A stretch of 14,155 nt of DNA from the NCBI GenBank assembly GCA_002314055.1, contig DCBP01000010.1, positions 3,783 to 17,937 on the forward strand, given 5' to 3'. The stretch's first letter is position 1; each line of letters begins with the position of its first letter. The notes under the pieces were generated by a model. It made no database searches and had not been told where the DNA came from. It saw nothing but the letters and a program-made list of their open reading frames with translations. Made by a program: the position numbers and the translations under genes. Shown piece after piece: positions 1 to 6,962 of this stretch. The stretch comes from Prevotella sp. UBA1104 (lineage in GTDB: Bacteria; Bacteroidota; Bacteroidia; Bacteroidales; Bacteroidaceae).

Positions 1-12
1 TGCAAATCGAAG

Positions 13-43
13 GCAATACAAAACATGCTGCATGTTTTATTGC
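13..43. repeat. Imperfect inverted repeat at the window edge
   Basis: AAAACATGC and GCATGTTTT face each other around a single T (20-38). The pairing extends outward to GCAAT/ATTGC with a 2-nt bulge on the left arm. It lies outside any gene. It could be a protein-binding site or a weak AT-rich terminator for a gene left of the window; the sequence does not decide. The rest of 1-110 shows nothing else recognisable. Confidence 0.4.
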
Positions 44-110
44 AGAACATGCGCTTTTGAAAATGCAAATACGAAATTGCGCTTCTATATTATAGCACTT
101 CTATACACAC

Positions 111-152
111 AAAAGCTGCCCACAATGTTCTTTACGAAACACTGTGGGCAGC
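111..152 (-). terminator. Intrinsic terminator of the large T9SS cargo gene
   Basis: A perfect 10-bp stem pairs GCTGCCCACA (115-124) with TGTGGGCAGC (143-152). Inside it a second 4-bp stem (126-129 with 138-141) follows one mismatch. Read on the minus strand, the hairpin begins 34 nt after the stop codon at 187 and is followed by TTTT (114-111). The plus-strand side also ends in a T-rich stretch (153-160), so it might work in both directions. Confidence 0.85.
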
Positions 153-186
153 CTTCTTTTATTAGTTCAGATTATAATTCTTCCTA

Positions 187-3100
187 TTATTTCACGACCT
201 GTTTCATCGTCTTTCCACCTACCTTTACGATATACATGCCTGGGGCAAGAGAAATTTTCTTGCCGTTGGCGATACCACCGGAAACAAGGGCACCAGACGG
301 GGTATAGATATCGTATTGAGAACCATTGCTGATGGCAAGACCGCCATTCAACGGAAGTACTGTACCGGCAGCAGTACTGAGAGACTGTATTGAAGATGTC
401 TCGTCGTTATTCACCTCAATGTCGTCGATGAAGATAGGCTGCGACTTGTTTGCCTTGGCACGGAGCACTACTCTATATTGCTTGCTCTGGGCAGCAGAGA
501 GGTTGATTTTGTGCTGCTGCCATCCGTTCTCGCCGTAAATGGTGATAGGGTCGCCGACAGACTCATAGTCGTCGCTGTCGTATTGCAGTTCTACCTGTAT
601 AGTGCTGTTGGCAGCATCGGCAGTGTTGTAGTGGTATACATAGAACGAGAGCACAGGATTATTGTTGTCGCCGGTAGCGATACGCGGTGTGAGCAGACGT
701 GCCTCATATCCGTCGAGACTCTTCTGATAGAACATCGCCATACCACCGTCACTGTCTACAGAGTTCACGCTCATCGGCTTGCCGGAATTGGTGTCGGCAA
801 TCATATACCAGCTGCTAACATACTGCTGTGTTACATTTAGGATACCCCAAGGCTCAGTCATGGCATATCCGTCGGCAAACGATTCTTTGAATGGCAACTG
901 ATAGTCTGGTCCGTAAATGATATCGGTAGCCTGAACGTCGCTGTATCCATTTTCGGTCTGCGCCATAATCATGAACGAGATGAGTATCTGGTGAGCACTT
1001 GCATAATAGTCGAACATATCCTTCGGCACTCTTAGTTCGTTGCCCGATACCTCGCCGTTGAGCAGCGACGGGTTCTCCATCAGTCCGTACTGATAGTATA
1101 CGGCGTATGTCAGTTTGTCGAAGTCGATATAATTGCCGTCGGTAGAAGTAGTAGGAGCTATCCATGAGAGCAGGAAGTCGTTTTCCTCTTCAGTAACGGT
1201 GAAGTTTGTAGGAGTAGCTGGAATGCCCTGTCCTACGAACGCCTTTGCCATGGCGGCAGCACTCGATCCGTCTTTTGTCACAGCTATTACACTGTAAGTG
1301 TGGTTACCGGCAGCTACGTCATTATCGTCAAACGAGCAAGTCTCGCCGGCTGCGACATTGGCAAATGTCTTTATGGCGGCCTTAGCTCCGTCGCGATATA
1401 CCTTTATATGACTTACTGTTGTCAGGGCATTGCCCTGGATGTCGGCAACAGGAGCCTTGAACGATACCGTAACCTTGTGCTCTCCGCGTTCTGCCGAAAC
1501 AGCCTTCAGATCGCTCACCTTTGCCGGGGCATTAGCGAAGCCACTGCCAAGAACCTGGATATCATAGAGAGTAACCTTGCGCTTTGCTGCACTGCGGCAG
1601 TAGAATGCGAAGTATGCCGTACCGTCTTCGGTTGCCGTATACTCGAATGTCTTTTGTGAAATTTCATTCGTATAGTCTGGAATATTCTCAAACGAACCTA
1701 TCTTCACCTTTCCGTCAGTAACGTTGGTTGTGCTCTTCAGCAGAACGAGGTCGATATTGTTGCCGTAGTCTTGATTGAAGGCACTTGCCACGTTGAACGT
1801 CACGGAATATGTCACGCCCTTGCGTATATCCATCGGCGGAAGAACGAGATAGTCGTCGGCAGCGGCAGAACACTGACTGCCGTCGTAGATGGCAGCATAG
1901 TTGCCGTTAGTAGCTTTTGCGATCTGCCATGTGGCATCGTTGTTGGTGTTCACGATAGTATAGGTGCCGTGTGTGGCAGCATCGCTGAAGTCGTCGTAGT
2001 ATGGCACTTCGGCATAGTCGCCGAATGTTACATGGTTGGAGAGTCCCTCCTCGCCCACTACATCGCCGCAAACAGCCTTTACGCCGAAATAGTAGTCGGC
2101 GAAAGAAGTTCCGGTGATTGTTCCGGAGAATGAAGTTGCTGTTGTCTCGCCTGCTGCTGTGGCAAGAGGATATTGCGTTACGACATACTTGATGTTTGCG
2201 GCATCAACGGCACCTCCGTTCACGCCCTCTGCCGGAGCTTCCCATGAAAGGGAGTATTTGCCGTCGGCTGAGATGGCGAGAGTGATATTTGCCGGAGCCT
2301 TTGGCTTGTCGAAGCCGGCGAATGTAGAAATGGTCTTTGCCGGTCCGTCGCCATTATCGTTGGCAGCCACAACCTTTACCTTATGTTTTCCAGTCTCGGC
2401 AAAGGTATAATCAGCAGAAGCCTTGTCGCCGGCAGCAACATTTTCTACTGTCTTAAACGGCTCTGTCTGCTCGTCGGCATAGAATTTCAGAGTTACCTTG
2501 CCCGTAAGTGTCGTCTGCTTGTCGAAGGCGAGTGTAGGTGCGGTAGCGGTTGCCGTTACGGTTAGAGAACCTGCTGTGGCGTATGTTGCCGTGAGGTCCT
2601 GACAAACGTCTGGTGCTTGCTTGTCGCCGCTTACAGCACTGCCTGCTCCGAACAGTCCGAAGTATTTTGCTCCCTCCGGCATGTCGCCAACGGCAGTCGC
2701 CTTGCCGGTGGTAAGGTCTACGGTATATAGCTTAGACTGTTTTGTGGTAGTCGAAATCCAGTACATCGTATTCGTCTGGGCATCGATATAAGTAGGCTGC
2801 ATATCACCGAAAGCCTGTCCTGTGGACCCTATTGTCGTAAATGTTCCTCCCTGAATGTCGAGTTTATTCAGCTGACAGTCGTAATCGAAGGCATAGAAGT
2901 CGCCGTTTCTGTCTATTGCGAGCGAAGCGAAGAATCCGTTGTTGATTCCTGCCACGAGAGTCATGGCTCCCGTTTCCTTGTTGATAGTATAGAAGTTTGT
3001 CGGCATTCCATTGCGGTAGCCGTAGAGCTGTCCTGTTGCCGGGTCGTATGCCATACGGTTAGGGTAGTTGGTATACTGCGGAGAGAGAGCAACTTCTTTT

Positions 3101-4206
3101 GTCATAGTCCACGAAGAACCATTCTTTGCATAAACGGTAAATTTAAGGGAAGTGAGTTCTCCGTTTGAGTTTGTCTTCGGGGTATATACGTATGCGTTTG
3201 TTCCGTCGAAGGCTGATACCGATCCGCTACGGAAATACTGCACTCCAGTCTGTCCGTCTTCAAATTCGGTCTGTGTCGTTGCAGGAGCTGCAGGGTCGAA
3301 CGAAACGATTCCCTGTGTCGGTTCATACTGCATGCCGTATAATTTGAAAGTAGCCGCTTCGTCGCCACCGCCCTGTGGTGTAGAAGCTACGGGAGCGAGT
3401 CCCCTTACGTTTGTTCCGCTCGGATATGCTCCAACTTTTGTTGCAACGCCCGTTGTCTTGTCTATCTCATATAGCGTGTAGCTACCGTATTTCGAGAGAT
3501 TCTGGTATATCCTGTTTGTTGTAGGGTCAACGATACCGACGAGGGCATCGTCGCTTGATATGCCGGTACTGCCCACGAGTTTGTATTCACCAGATGCGAG
3601 GTCTACGGTGTAGAAATTACCGTCCCAGTCGGTGGCATACGACTCTCCATAGGCATCGGTTACAATCATATTGAAGTATGTGCCGAAGGTCTTTGCGAGT
3701 GTCATGGCGCCCGTGGTTTGGTCTATGGTATACTCCTCGCAACCACTCATTCCATTACGGAAGCCGTAGAGAGTCTTTGTCTGCGGATCGTAGCTCATGA
3801 AATGAGGATAGTTGTTGTAGCTCGGCGTTAGTTCTACGTTGGTATCGTAGGACCAGTTCTCGCCGTCGAACTTGTAGGTTACGAAACGGAGTTTCCACAG
3901 CTCCGAATTGTTGTTGATACGTGGCTGATAGAAGAAGAGTTTTCCGTCGCCGTATACGCCATACACTCTCTCGGTGATATAGCCGTAGTCGTTGTCGGAG
4001 AACACCTCGCTGAGTGTCAGCGGGTCTCCATCTGCCGTAAACTTGCTGATTCCCACCGTTGGTGTGGCGGTTACAGCATAGAATGAAGGCGGTGTACTTG
4101 CTTCCGCCTTCATAACACGATTGACTTGAGTTGCAAGGATGTCTTTAGGGAGGAATAATCCCAATACCGACATGATAGCAAATAGTAAAGTTTTCCTCAT
4201 AACCAT
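187..4206 (-). CDS. Large secreted multidomain protein with choice-of-anchor J/cleaved-adhesin domains and T9SS type A sorting domain
   Basis: A 1339-residue exported protein. Residues 1-26 form a signal peptide: basic MVMRK, a hydrophobic stretch, then ILATQ near the cleavage region; M3 is an alternative start. Residues about 40-275 and 288-522 are two copies of one unit, offset by 248 residues, with matching blocks at 131-153 and 379-401 that share NYP, YDP and RNGM; their YTVDLTTGKA-like segments suggest beta-propeller folds. Fibronectin-III-like segments follow (about 535-630, 638-728, 893-990, 996-1098), interleaved with two choice-of-anchor J/cleaved-adhesin-like domains (733-888, 1103-1265; the latter ends FIDDIEV). 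Residues about 1268-1339 resemble a T9SS type A sorting domain, ending GMYIVKVGGKTMKQVVK. In the family, the N-terminal signal directs Sec export and the C-terminal domain outer-membrane passage with surface attachment or release. The substrate is unknown; an adhesin-like or extracellular role is inferred. It is monocistronic, with its own promoter and terminator. Confidence 0.92.
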   Translation of the reverse strand: MVMRKTLLFAIMSVLGLFLPKDILATQVNRVMKAEASTPPSFYAVTATPTVGISKFTADGDPLTLSEVFSDNDYGYITERVYGVYGDGKLFFYQPRINNNSELWKLRFVTYKFDGENWSYDTNVELTPSYNNYPHFMSYDPQTKTLYGFRNGMSGCEEYTIDQTTGAMTLAKTFGTYFNMIVTDAYGESYATDWDGNFYTVDLASGEYKLVGSTGISSDDALVGIVDPTTNRIYQNLSKYGSYTLYEIDKTTGVATKVGAYPSGTNVRGLAPVASTPQGGGDEAATFKLYGMQYEPTQGIVSFDPAAPATTQTEFEDGQTGVQYFRSGSVSAFDGTNAYVYTPKTNSNGELTSLKFTVYAKNGSSWTMTKEVALSPQYTNYPNRMAYDPATGQLYGYRNGMPTNFYTINKETGAMTLVAGINNGFFASLAIDRNGDFYAFDYDCQLNKLDIQGGTFTTIGSTGQAFGDMQPTYIDAQTNTMYWISTTTKQSKLYTVDLTTGKATAVGDMPEGAKYFGLFGAGSAVSGDKQAPDVCQDLTATYATAGSLTVTATATAPTLAFDKQTTLTGKVTLKFYADEQTEPFKTVENVAAGDKASADYTFAETGKHKVKVVAANDNGDGPAKTISTFAGFDKPKAPANITLAISADGKYSLSWEAPAEGVNGGAVDAANIKYVVTQYPLATAAGETTATSFSGTITGTSFADYYFGVKAVCGDVVGEEGLSNHVTFGDYAEVPYYDDFSDAATHGTYTIVNTNNDATWQIAKATNGNYAAIYDGSQCSAAADDYLVLPPMDIRKGVTYSVTFNVASAFNQDYGNNIDLVLLKSTTNVTDGKVKIGSFENIPDYTNEISQKTFEYTATEDGTAYFAFYCRSAAKRKVTLYDIQVLGSGFANAPAKVSDLKAVSAERGEHKVTVSFKAPVADIQGNALTTVSHIKVYRDGAKAAIKTFANVAAGETCSFDDNDVAAGNHTYSVIAVTKDGSSAAAMAKAFVGQGIPATPTNFTVTEEENDFLLSWIAPTTSTDGNYIDFDKLTYAVYYQYGLMENPSLLNGEVSGNELRVPKDMFDYYASAHQILISFMIMAQTENGYSDVQATDIIYGPDYQLPFKESFADGYAMTEPWGILNVTQQYVSSWYMIADTNSGKPMSVNSVDSDGGMAMFYQKSLDGYEARLLTPRIATGDNNNPVLSFYVYHYNTADAANSTIQVELQYDSDDYESVGDPITIYGENGWQQHKINLSAAQSKQYRVVLRAKANKSQPIFIDDIEVNNDETSSIQSLSTAAGTVLPLNGGLAISNGSQYDIYTPSGALVSGGIANGKKISLAPGMYIVKVGGKTMKQVVK

Positions 4207-4241
4207 GTTGCTTTTGTTAATTTATTAAACGTTCCCGAAGA

Positions 4242-4273
4242 CAAAAGTAACAAGTTTTAAGCAAACACACAAC
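4242..4273 (-). promoter_or_regulatory. Predicted Bacteroidetes-type promoter of the T9SS cargo gene
   Basis: On the minus strand TACTTTTG (4249-4242) matches the -7 consensus TAnnTTTG exactly. GTTG (4273-4270) lies 20 nt upstream as a -33-like element. Transcription would begin near 4235, leaving a leader of roughly 30 nt before the ATG at 4206. No Shine-Dalgarno sequence is visible, as is usual in this phylum. Confidence 0.6.
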
Positions 4274-4276
4274 TTT

Positions 4277-4303
4277 ATGCAAATATTTTTTTAATATATG
4301 CAT
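4277..4303. repeat. AT-rich inverted repeat between the ATPase and cargo genes
   Basis: ATGCAAATAT (4277-4286) faces ATATATGCAT (4294-4303) with one mismatched position. It lies downstream of the 4344-5540 gene and just upstream of the cargo-gene promoter. It could act as a weak terminator for the former or a binding site for the latter. It is AT-only apart from the GC pair in ATGC, so chance is possible. Confidence 0.3.
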
Positions 4304-4343
4304 AAAAAAGTTTTACACACATATTTATATATAGACAATTTGA

Positions 4344-5540
4344 CTATTCCCCACACAGCCAGTCGAGCACATACTGTTGTTTTATGCCGTCGTGGAATGA
4401 TACGGGGTCGTTGTCGAGCGTGAGGAGAAACTTAGGGAAACTGTCGGGAAGGGAACGCAGCGGTGAAAGCTCGTGCTCAAGTGTTGCCTCGTCTCTAACG
4501 GTAAGTGCAACCTGGTAATATGCCTTGTGCTCGCCCCGGATTACGATGAAATCTATTTCTGCCTCACCCACCTTGCCTACAAACACTTCACCGCCGCGAC
4601 GTGCGAGTTCGAGATAGACCACATTTTCAAGTACATGCCCCCAGTCGCCACCCTTGCTACCATTGATGACATTGCGCAGTCCGATATCGGCAAGATACAG
4701 TTTCTGACCTGTTTTCAACAGCTGTTTACCCTTTGCATCAAAGCGCGGTACGGAATAGAAGATATAGCTGGCGGTAAGTGCTGAAATATAGTTTTCCACG
4801 GTATGCGAAGTGATTTTCCGCCCAAATGAAGTCAAGGTGTCCGAGATTCTCTTCACCACGGATATGTTGCCGATATTGTCGGCAAGGAATCTCACTACGC
4901 TCTGCAGCATCATAACATCCGTGATTTTCCGACGGCTCACCACATCTTTCAGCACTATCGTGTTATAAAGTCCCGAGAGGTATTCCATAACCATCTCCGG
5001 ATCGTCGGATATCTGCACTACGTATGGGAACGAGCCATATTCCACGTATTGTTTGTAGGCTTCTTCATGCGACATTGTCTGTGGCATGGCGAGAAGATAC
5101 TCCTGAAACGAGAATGGGTAGAGCTGTATCTCCACATAGCGGCCCGTGAGCAATGTTGCTATCTCGCCAGACAGGAGATAGGCATTGGATCCGGTAACGT
5201 AGATGTCCACATTGTCGAGGAGGAACAGACTGTCGATTACTTTCTGAAACTGATCGACAAGCTGTATTTCATCAAAAAAAAGATAGTTCATTCCATCCGC
5301 ACGCAGATGCTTTTTTACTTCTGAATATAATTCTCTATAATCAAGGAAACGCTCATTGTCGAGATTTTCAAAGTTGTACTCCTGTACGCAGCTTTCGTCT
5401 ACTCCCGACAGGAGTAGTTTGTCTCTGAACATTCTGAGCAGCGACGACTTGCCGCAACGGCGTATGCCTGTTACGACTTTTATTATCTTCCTGTCTTTCC
5501 ATTTTTCAAGGAGCGACATGTATTCCTTACGTTCTATCAT
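4344..5540 (-). CDS. AAA_14/DUF4143 ATP-binding protein
   Basis: 398 residues, normal for the AAA_14 plus DUF4143 architecture. Visible motifs are Walker A GIRRCGKS (25-32), Walker B YLFFDEIQ (86-93, D90/E91) and a sensor-like TGSNA (116-120). The winged-helix and DUF4143 part (about 195-350) includes VLKDVVSRR and LADIGLRN. The C-terminal segment has E305, E328-I-D330 and Q343 in the order expected of a PD-(D/E)XK-like fold (GEAEIDFIV then YYQV), although the usual lysine is replaced by Q. The protein is presumably cytoplasmic; the biological role of this widespread family is not established. The start at 5540 follows a predicted promoter and an array of palindromes at 5551-5653. It is only about 32% identical by eye to the other DUF4143 protein here (10028-11227), so the two are not a recent duplication. 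Confidence 0.9.
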   Translation of the reverse strand: MIERKEYMSLLEKWKDRKIIKVVTGIRRCGKSSLLRMFRDKLLLSGVDESCVQEYNFENLDNERFLDYRELYSEVKKHLRADGMNYLFFDEIQLVDQFQKVIDSLFLLDNVDIYVTGSNAYLLSGEIATLLTGRYVEIQLYPFSFQEYLLAMPQTMSHEEAYKQYVEYGSFPYVVQISDDPEMVMEYLSGLYNTIVLKDVVSRRKITDVMMLQSVVRFLADNIGNISVVKRISDTLTSFGRKITSHTVENYISALTASYIFYSVPRFDAKGKQLLKTGQKLYLADIGLRNVINGSKGGDWGHVLENVVYLELARRGGEVFVGKVGEAEIDFIVIRGEHKAYYQVALTVRDEATLEHELSPLRSLPDSFPKFLLTLDNDPVSFHDGIKQQYVLDWLCGE

Positions 5541-5550
5541 AATTCAATAA

Positions 5551-5653
5551 AATTTGCAGTGCGATGCAAATTTAGCAATATTCTGCGATAAATTTGCAAC
5601 GCACTGCAAATTTATCGCTTTACATAGGAAAATTTGCAGTGCACTGCAAATAT
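5551..5653. repeat. Three 23-bp palindromic repeats at an exact 40-bp period (likely operator array)
   Basis: Copies lie at 5551-5573, 5591-5613 and 5631-5653, each starting exactly 40 bp after the previous one. Each is AATTTGCA, a 6-nt centre, then TGCAAAT plus two bases. Copy 3 contains a perfect 20-bp palindrome (5632-5651). Copy 2 extends to 14-bp perfect arms (5585-5598 with 5605-5618). The 17-bp intervals between copies differ in sequence. The array begins 11 bp upstream of the ATPase start codon at 5540. Phased palindromes overlapping promoter elements suggest binding by a dimeric regulator, possibly autoregulatory; that role is inferred. Confidence 0.85.
5567..5600 (-). promoter_or_regulatory. 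Predicted promoter of the 4344-5540 ATPase, embedded in a palindrome
   Basis: On the minus strand TAAATTTG (5574-5567) matches TAnnTTTG. GTTG (5600-5597) lies 22 nt upstream, within the next palindrome. The predicted transcription start is near 5560, about 20 nt before the ATG. The two upstream palindromes also carry matches, TAAATTTG (5614-5607) and TATATTTG (5654-5647), but lack a clear -33 partner. A protein bound to the first palindrome would cover the -7 element. Confidence 0.5.
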
Positions 5654-5701
5654 ACAAAGTCTTTACCTGCTTGTTACACAGTTTTTTGTTTATCGCCCTT
5701 G

Positions 5702-5818
5702 CCAAGTAAAAATGCCGAAGACATTGACGATGGATTAGCAGATTTCCGGTGAGAACTTGTTCTCATAAGGAAATATGATAATACATCGGCAAACCCGAGG
5801 AACGAGGGTTTTACTTGG
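5702..5818. other. 117-bp nested inverted-repeat element (MITE-like or structured RNA)
   Basis: Terminal arms CCAAGTAAAA (5702-5711) and TTTTACTTGG (5809-5818) are perfectly complementary over 10 bp. Inside them TGCCGA (5713-5718) pairs with TCGGCA (5786-5791). Inside that, ATTTCC (5742-5747) pairs with GGAAAT (5769-5774), enclosing TGAGAAC (5750-5756), a TT loop and GTTCTCA (5759-5765). A second branch pairs CCC (5794-5796) with GGG (5806-5808). Together the stems make a three-way junction covering nearly the whole element. No protein gene is convincing here. Compact size and terminal inverted repeats fit a small non-autonomous mobile repeat; the branched fold equally fits a structured RNA. 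No target-site duplication is evident. Confidence 0.6.
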
Positions 5819-5826
5819 TGAGGGTG

Positions 5827-5950
5827 TTTTTCCGGTTTTTGTCTAAAAACATATTCTTCCGATAATAAATACTATCACTTTAAATGCCGGATGAACTTTA
5901 AATAGGTTGATGAGTTGCTGATAAAATAAAAAAATGTTTTTCGGTCATTT
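5827..5950. other. AT-rich tract between heptamer repeats (possible unwinding region)
   Basis: The stretch is strongly AT-rich with T and A runs, including seven A at 5928-5934. It contains a direct repeat of ACTTTAAAT at 5877-5885 and 5895-5903 (18-bp period). It is bounded by GTGAGGG/CCCTCAC heptamers on both sides. No gene is visible. Such an arrangement resembles a replication-origin unwinding region, which is inference only. Confidence 0.35.
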
Positions 5951-5960
5951 TACCCTCACA

Positions 5961-6014
5961 CCCTCACACTTTGCCCTGAAAGCCCCTGTTTATCGGCGTT
6001 TCAGGGTGTGAGGG
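5961..6014. repeat. Long hairpin built from heptamer repeats
   Basis: CCCTCACA (5961-5968) pairs with TGTGAGGG (6007-6014) over 8 bp. CCCTGAAA (5974-5981) pairs with TTTCAGGG (5999-6006) over another 8 bp. GCC (5982-5984) pairs with GGC (5995-5997), giving 19 bp in all. Only a 5-nt bulge (5969-5973) and a single G (5998) interrupt the stem. No T-run follows on the plus strand, so a terminator is unlikely; a cruciform or protein-binding structure fits better. Confidence 0.7.
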
Positions 6015-6173
6015 ATAGTGTGAGGGATGGTGAGGGATGGTGAGGGTACATAGTTGTCTTTCGTATAAACTGAGAATGATGGATATTGTAAATATAAACG
6101 ACAAGAACCGTAATTAATCACTAATAATCATCAGTAACCGTAAGTAACAACTCATCGTGTTGGGGAAAAGAGA

Positions 6174-6193
6174 TACTTTCGCGGCATGAAAGT
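6174..6193 (+). promoter_or_regulatory. Weak candidate promoter and small hairpin upstream of the DUF6078-like gene
   Basis: TACTTTCG (6174-6181) differs from TAnnTTTG at one position. No TTG lies at the right distance upstream; the nearest, GTTG at 6159-6162, is only 11 nt away. ACTTTC (6175-6180) also pairs with GAAAGT (6188-6193). The site would start transcription near 6188, leaving a leader of about 65 nt. Support is weak. Confidence 0.3.
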
Positions 6194-6242
6194 CGAAACG
6201 GCGGCGGGTGCCGACGACAAAAATTATTGTTTTAAATTTTAA
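6186..6242 (+). CDS. Possible 18-codon leader peptide
   Basis: An ATG at 6186 opens an 18-codon frame, MKVETAAGADDKNYCFKF, ending with TAA at 6242, which is 12 nt before the next gene. Nothing but position supports translation, and the predicted transcription start nearby could fall at or after the ATG. Random occurrence is likely. Confidence 0.15.
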   Translation: MKVETAAGADDKNYCFKF

Positions 6243-6254
6243 ATTCTATTTATC

Positions 6255-6710
6255 ATGAATGAAAAGGAAATTATTATTGATGAGAAGACTATAAAGGCTC
6301 CCAGGTTATCAAGACACTGGCTGTTCTGTTTCAACGGCAACTGCAGGATGAGGGAGAAGTGTTTCAGATACTTTGCCGCCCTGAATTTTACAGGTAACTG
6401 GAAATTCGGGAAAGCGGTATTTCCGCAGACTGACGCTAACGCTGAATGTATCTACTACATCGAGAAGCGTATCGAGAGGATGGCGTGGGGACTGGGCAGG
6501 CTGTATGAGAATGTGGCATACTATGATGCGCGAAAGATTAGGAAGGATTTATATGACATCCTCGGCAGCAAAAGGGAATATTATCGCTACAACAGCGGCG
6601 AGAGACTGCTCTCGGCGGAGAAGCAGCAGATGGTTAGGGAGGTGTTCAGAATATACGGATACGAGGATGTGGAGTTTGAACATTATACTGAGACTTATGC
6701 CCTTAGTTGA
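6255..6710 (+). CDS. DUF6078-like small protein
   Basis: 151 residues, of unknown function. A cysteine cluster, C25-x4-C30-x5-C36 (FCFNGNCRMREKC), lies near the N-terminus. The second half has RMAWGLGRL, a KREYYRY segment and EFEHYTETY near the C-terminus. This cysteine spacing and tail pattern match my recollection of DUF6078, a family found in Bacteroidales; I could not search. The cysteines could bind metal, but a fourth ligand is not obvious. The gene lies on the same strand as vapE, 252 nt upstream of it, behind the GTGAGGG repeat cluster, so both appear to belong to one cassette. ATG at 6255 is the only start near the 5' end and leaves the whole cysteine motif intact. Mobile-element association is inferred from context. 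Confidence 0.75.
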   Translation: MNEKEIIIDEKTIKAPRLSRHWLFCFNGNCRMREKCFRYFAALNFTGNWKFGKAVFPQTDANAECIYYIEKRIERMAWGLGRLYENVAYYDARKIRKDLYDILGSKREYYRYNSGERLLSAEKQQMVREVFRIYGYEDVEFEHYTETYALS

Positions 6711-6751
6711 CCTATTTGGAGACAATAATAACGACGCATGGAAGTGGCACT

Positions 6752-6776
6752 TTTGGTGCTGCATTTCTGCACCAAA
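6752..6776 (+). repeat. Intergenic hairpin between the DUF6078-like gene and vapE
   Basis: TTTGGTGC (6752-6759) and GCACCAAA (6769-6776) form an 8-bp perfect stem with a 9-nt loop, about 40 nt after the DUF6078-like stop codon. No T-run follows on the plus strand, so it is not a convincing terminator. It may stabilise the upstream mRNA end. No gene is visible in the rest of 6711-6962. Confidence 0.5.
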
Positions 6777-6880
6777 GGTGCAAGTACCGAATACTCCCGA
6801 CGTTTGGGCGTTTTCGCATTACGATGATGATTAAGGAATCTGACGAAAAGCTGTAATTATGGCAACTAAAGGTAACTGCT

Positions 6881-6909
6881 CCGCCCCCGAAGGGGGAGGC
6901 GGGGGAGGG
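6881..6909. repeat. GC-extreme hairpin and G-run tract upstream of vapE
   Basis: CCCCC (6884-6888), a GAA loop and GGGGG (6892-6896) form a tight hairpin, flanked by CC/GG pairs across one mismatch. Further G runs follow (6898-6899, 6901-6905, 6907-6909). The contrast with the AT-rich DNA just before the VapE start at 6963 is striking. It could be a dispersed GC-rich repeat or a G-quadruplex-capable tract; only three runs reach three or more G. Confidence 0.5.
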
Positions 6910-6962
6910 TAAGATTATAAATTCGGAACTTGAATAAATCAAATTAAAAAAATTATACTACA

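Larger units (their letters stand above)
5818..6046. repeat. Left cluster of GTGAGGG heptamers (iteron-like)
   Basis: GTGAGGG occurs at 5818-5824, 6008-6014, 6020-6026, 6030-6036 and 6040-6046. Its complement CCCTCAC occurs at 5953-5959 and 5961-5967. The last four plus-strand copies are spaced 12, 10 and 10 bp, about one helical turn, so they lie on the same DNA face. The cluster precedes the DUF6078-like and VapE genes and mirrors a second cluster after VapE. Iteron function is inferred from the arrangement. Confidence 0.75.

Noticed and set aside
854..1165. 103-codon minus-strand frame in another frame of the cargo gene
   Set aside because: Overlaps the 1339-residue protein on the same strand and shows no domain.
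5551..5653. CRISPR-like array (23-bp repeats, 17-bp spacers)
   Set aside because: Only three copies, spacers far too short, repeats are promoter-overlapping palindromes, and no cas genes are present.
5541..6254. tRNA, retron or integrase gene in the long intergenic region
   Set aside because: I found no cloverleaf with a conserved TTCRA loop, no reverse transcriptase and no recombinase; only repeats and hairpins are visible.
6505..6834. Frame overlapping the end of the DUF6078-like gene and the following spacer
   Set aside because: Arg/Met-rich out-of-frame reading; the DUF6078-like frame explains the sequence better, and no frameshifted homology is visible.
6892..6909. Canonical G-quadruplex
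   Set aside because: Only three G runs reach three or more bases; the other is GG, so a standard four-run motif is not met.
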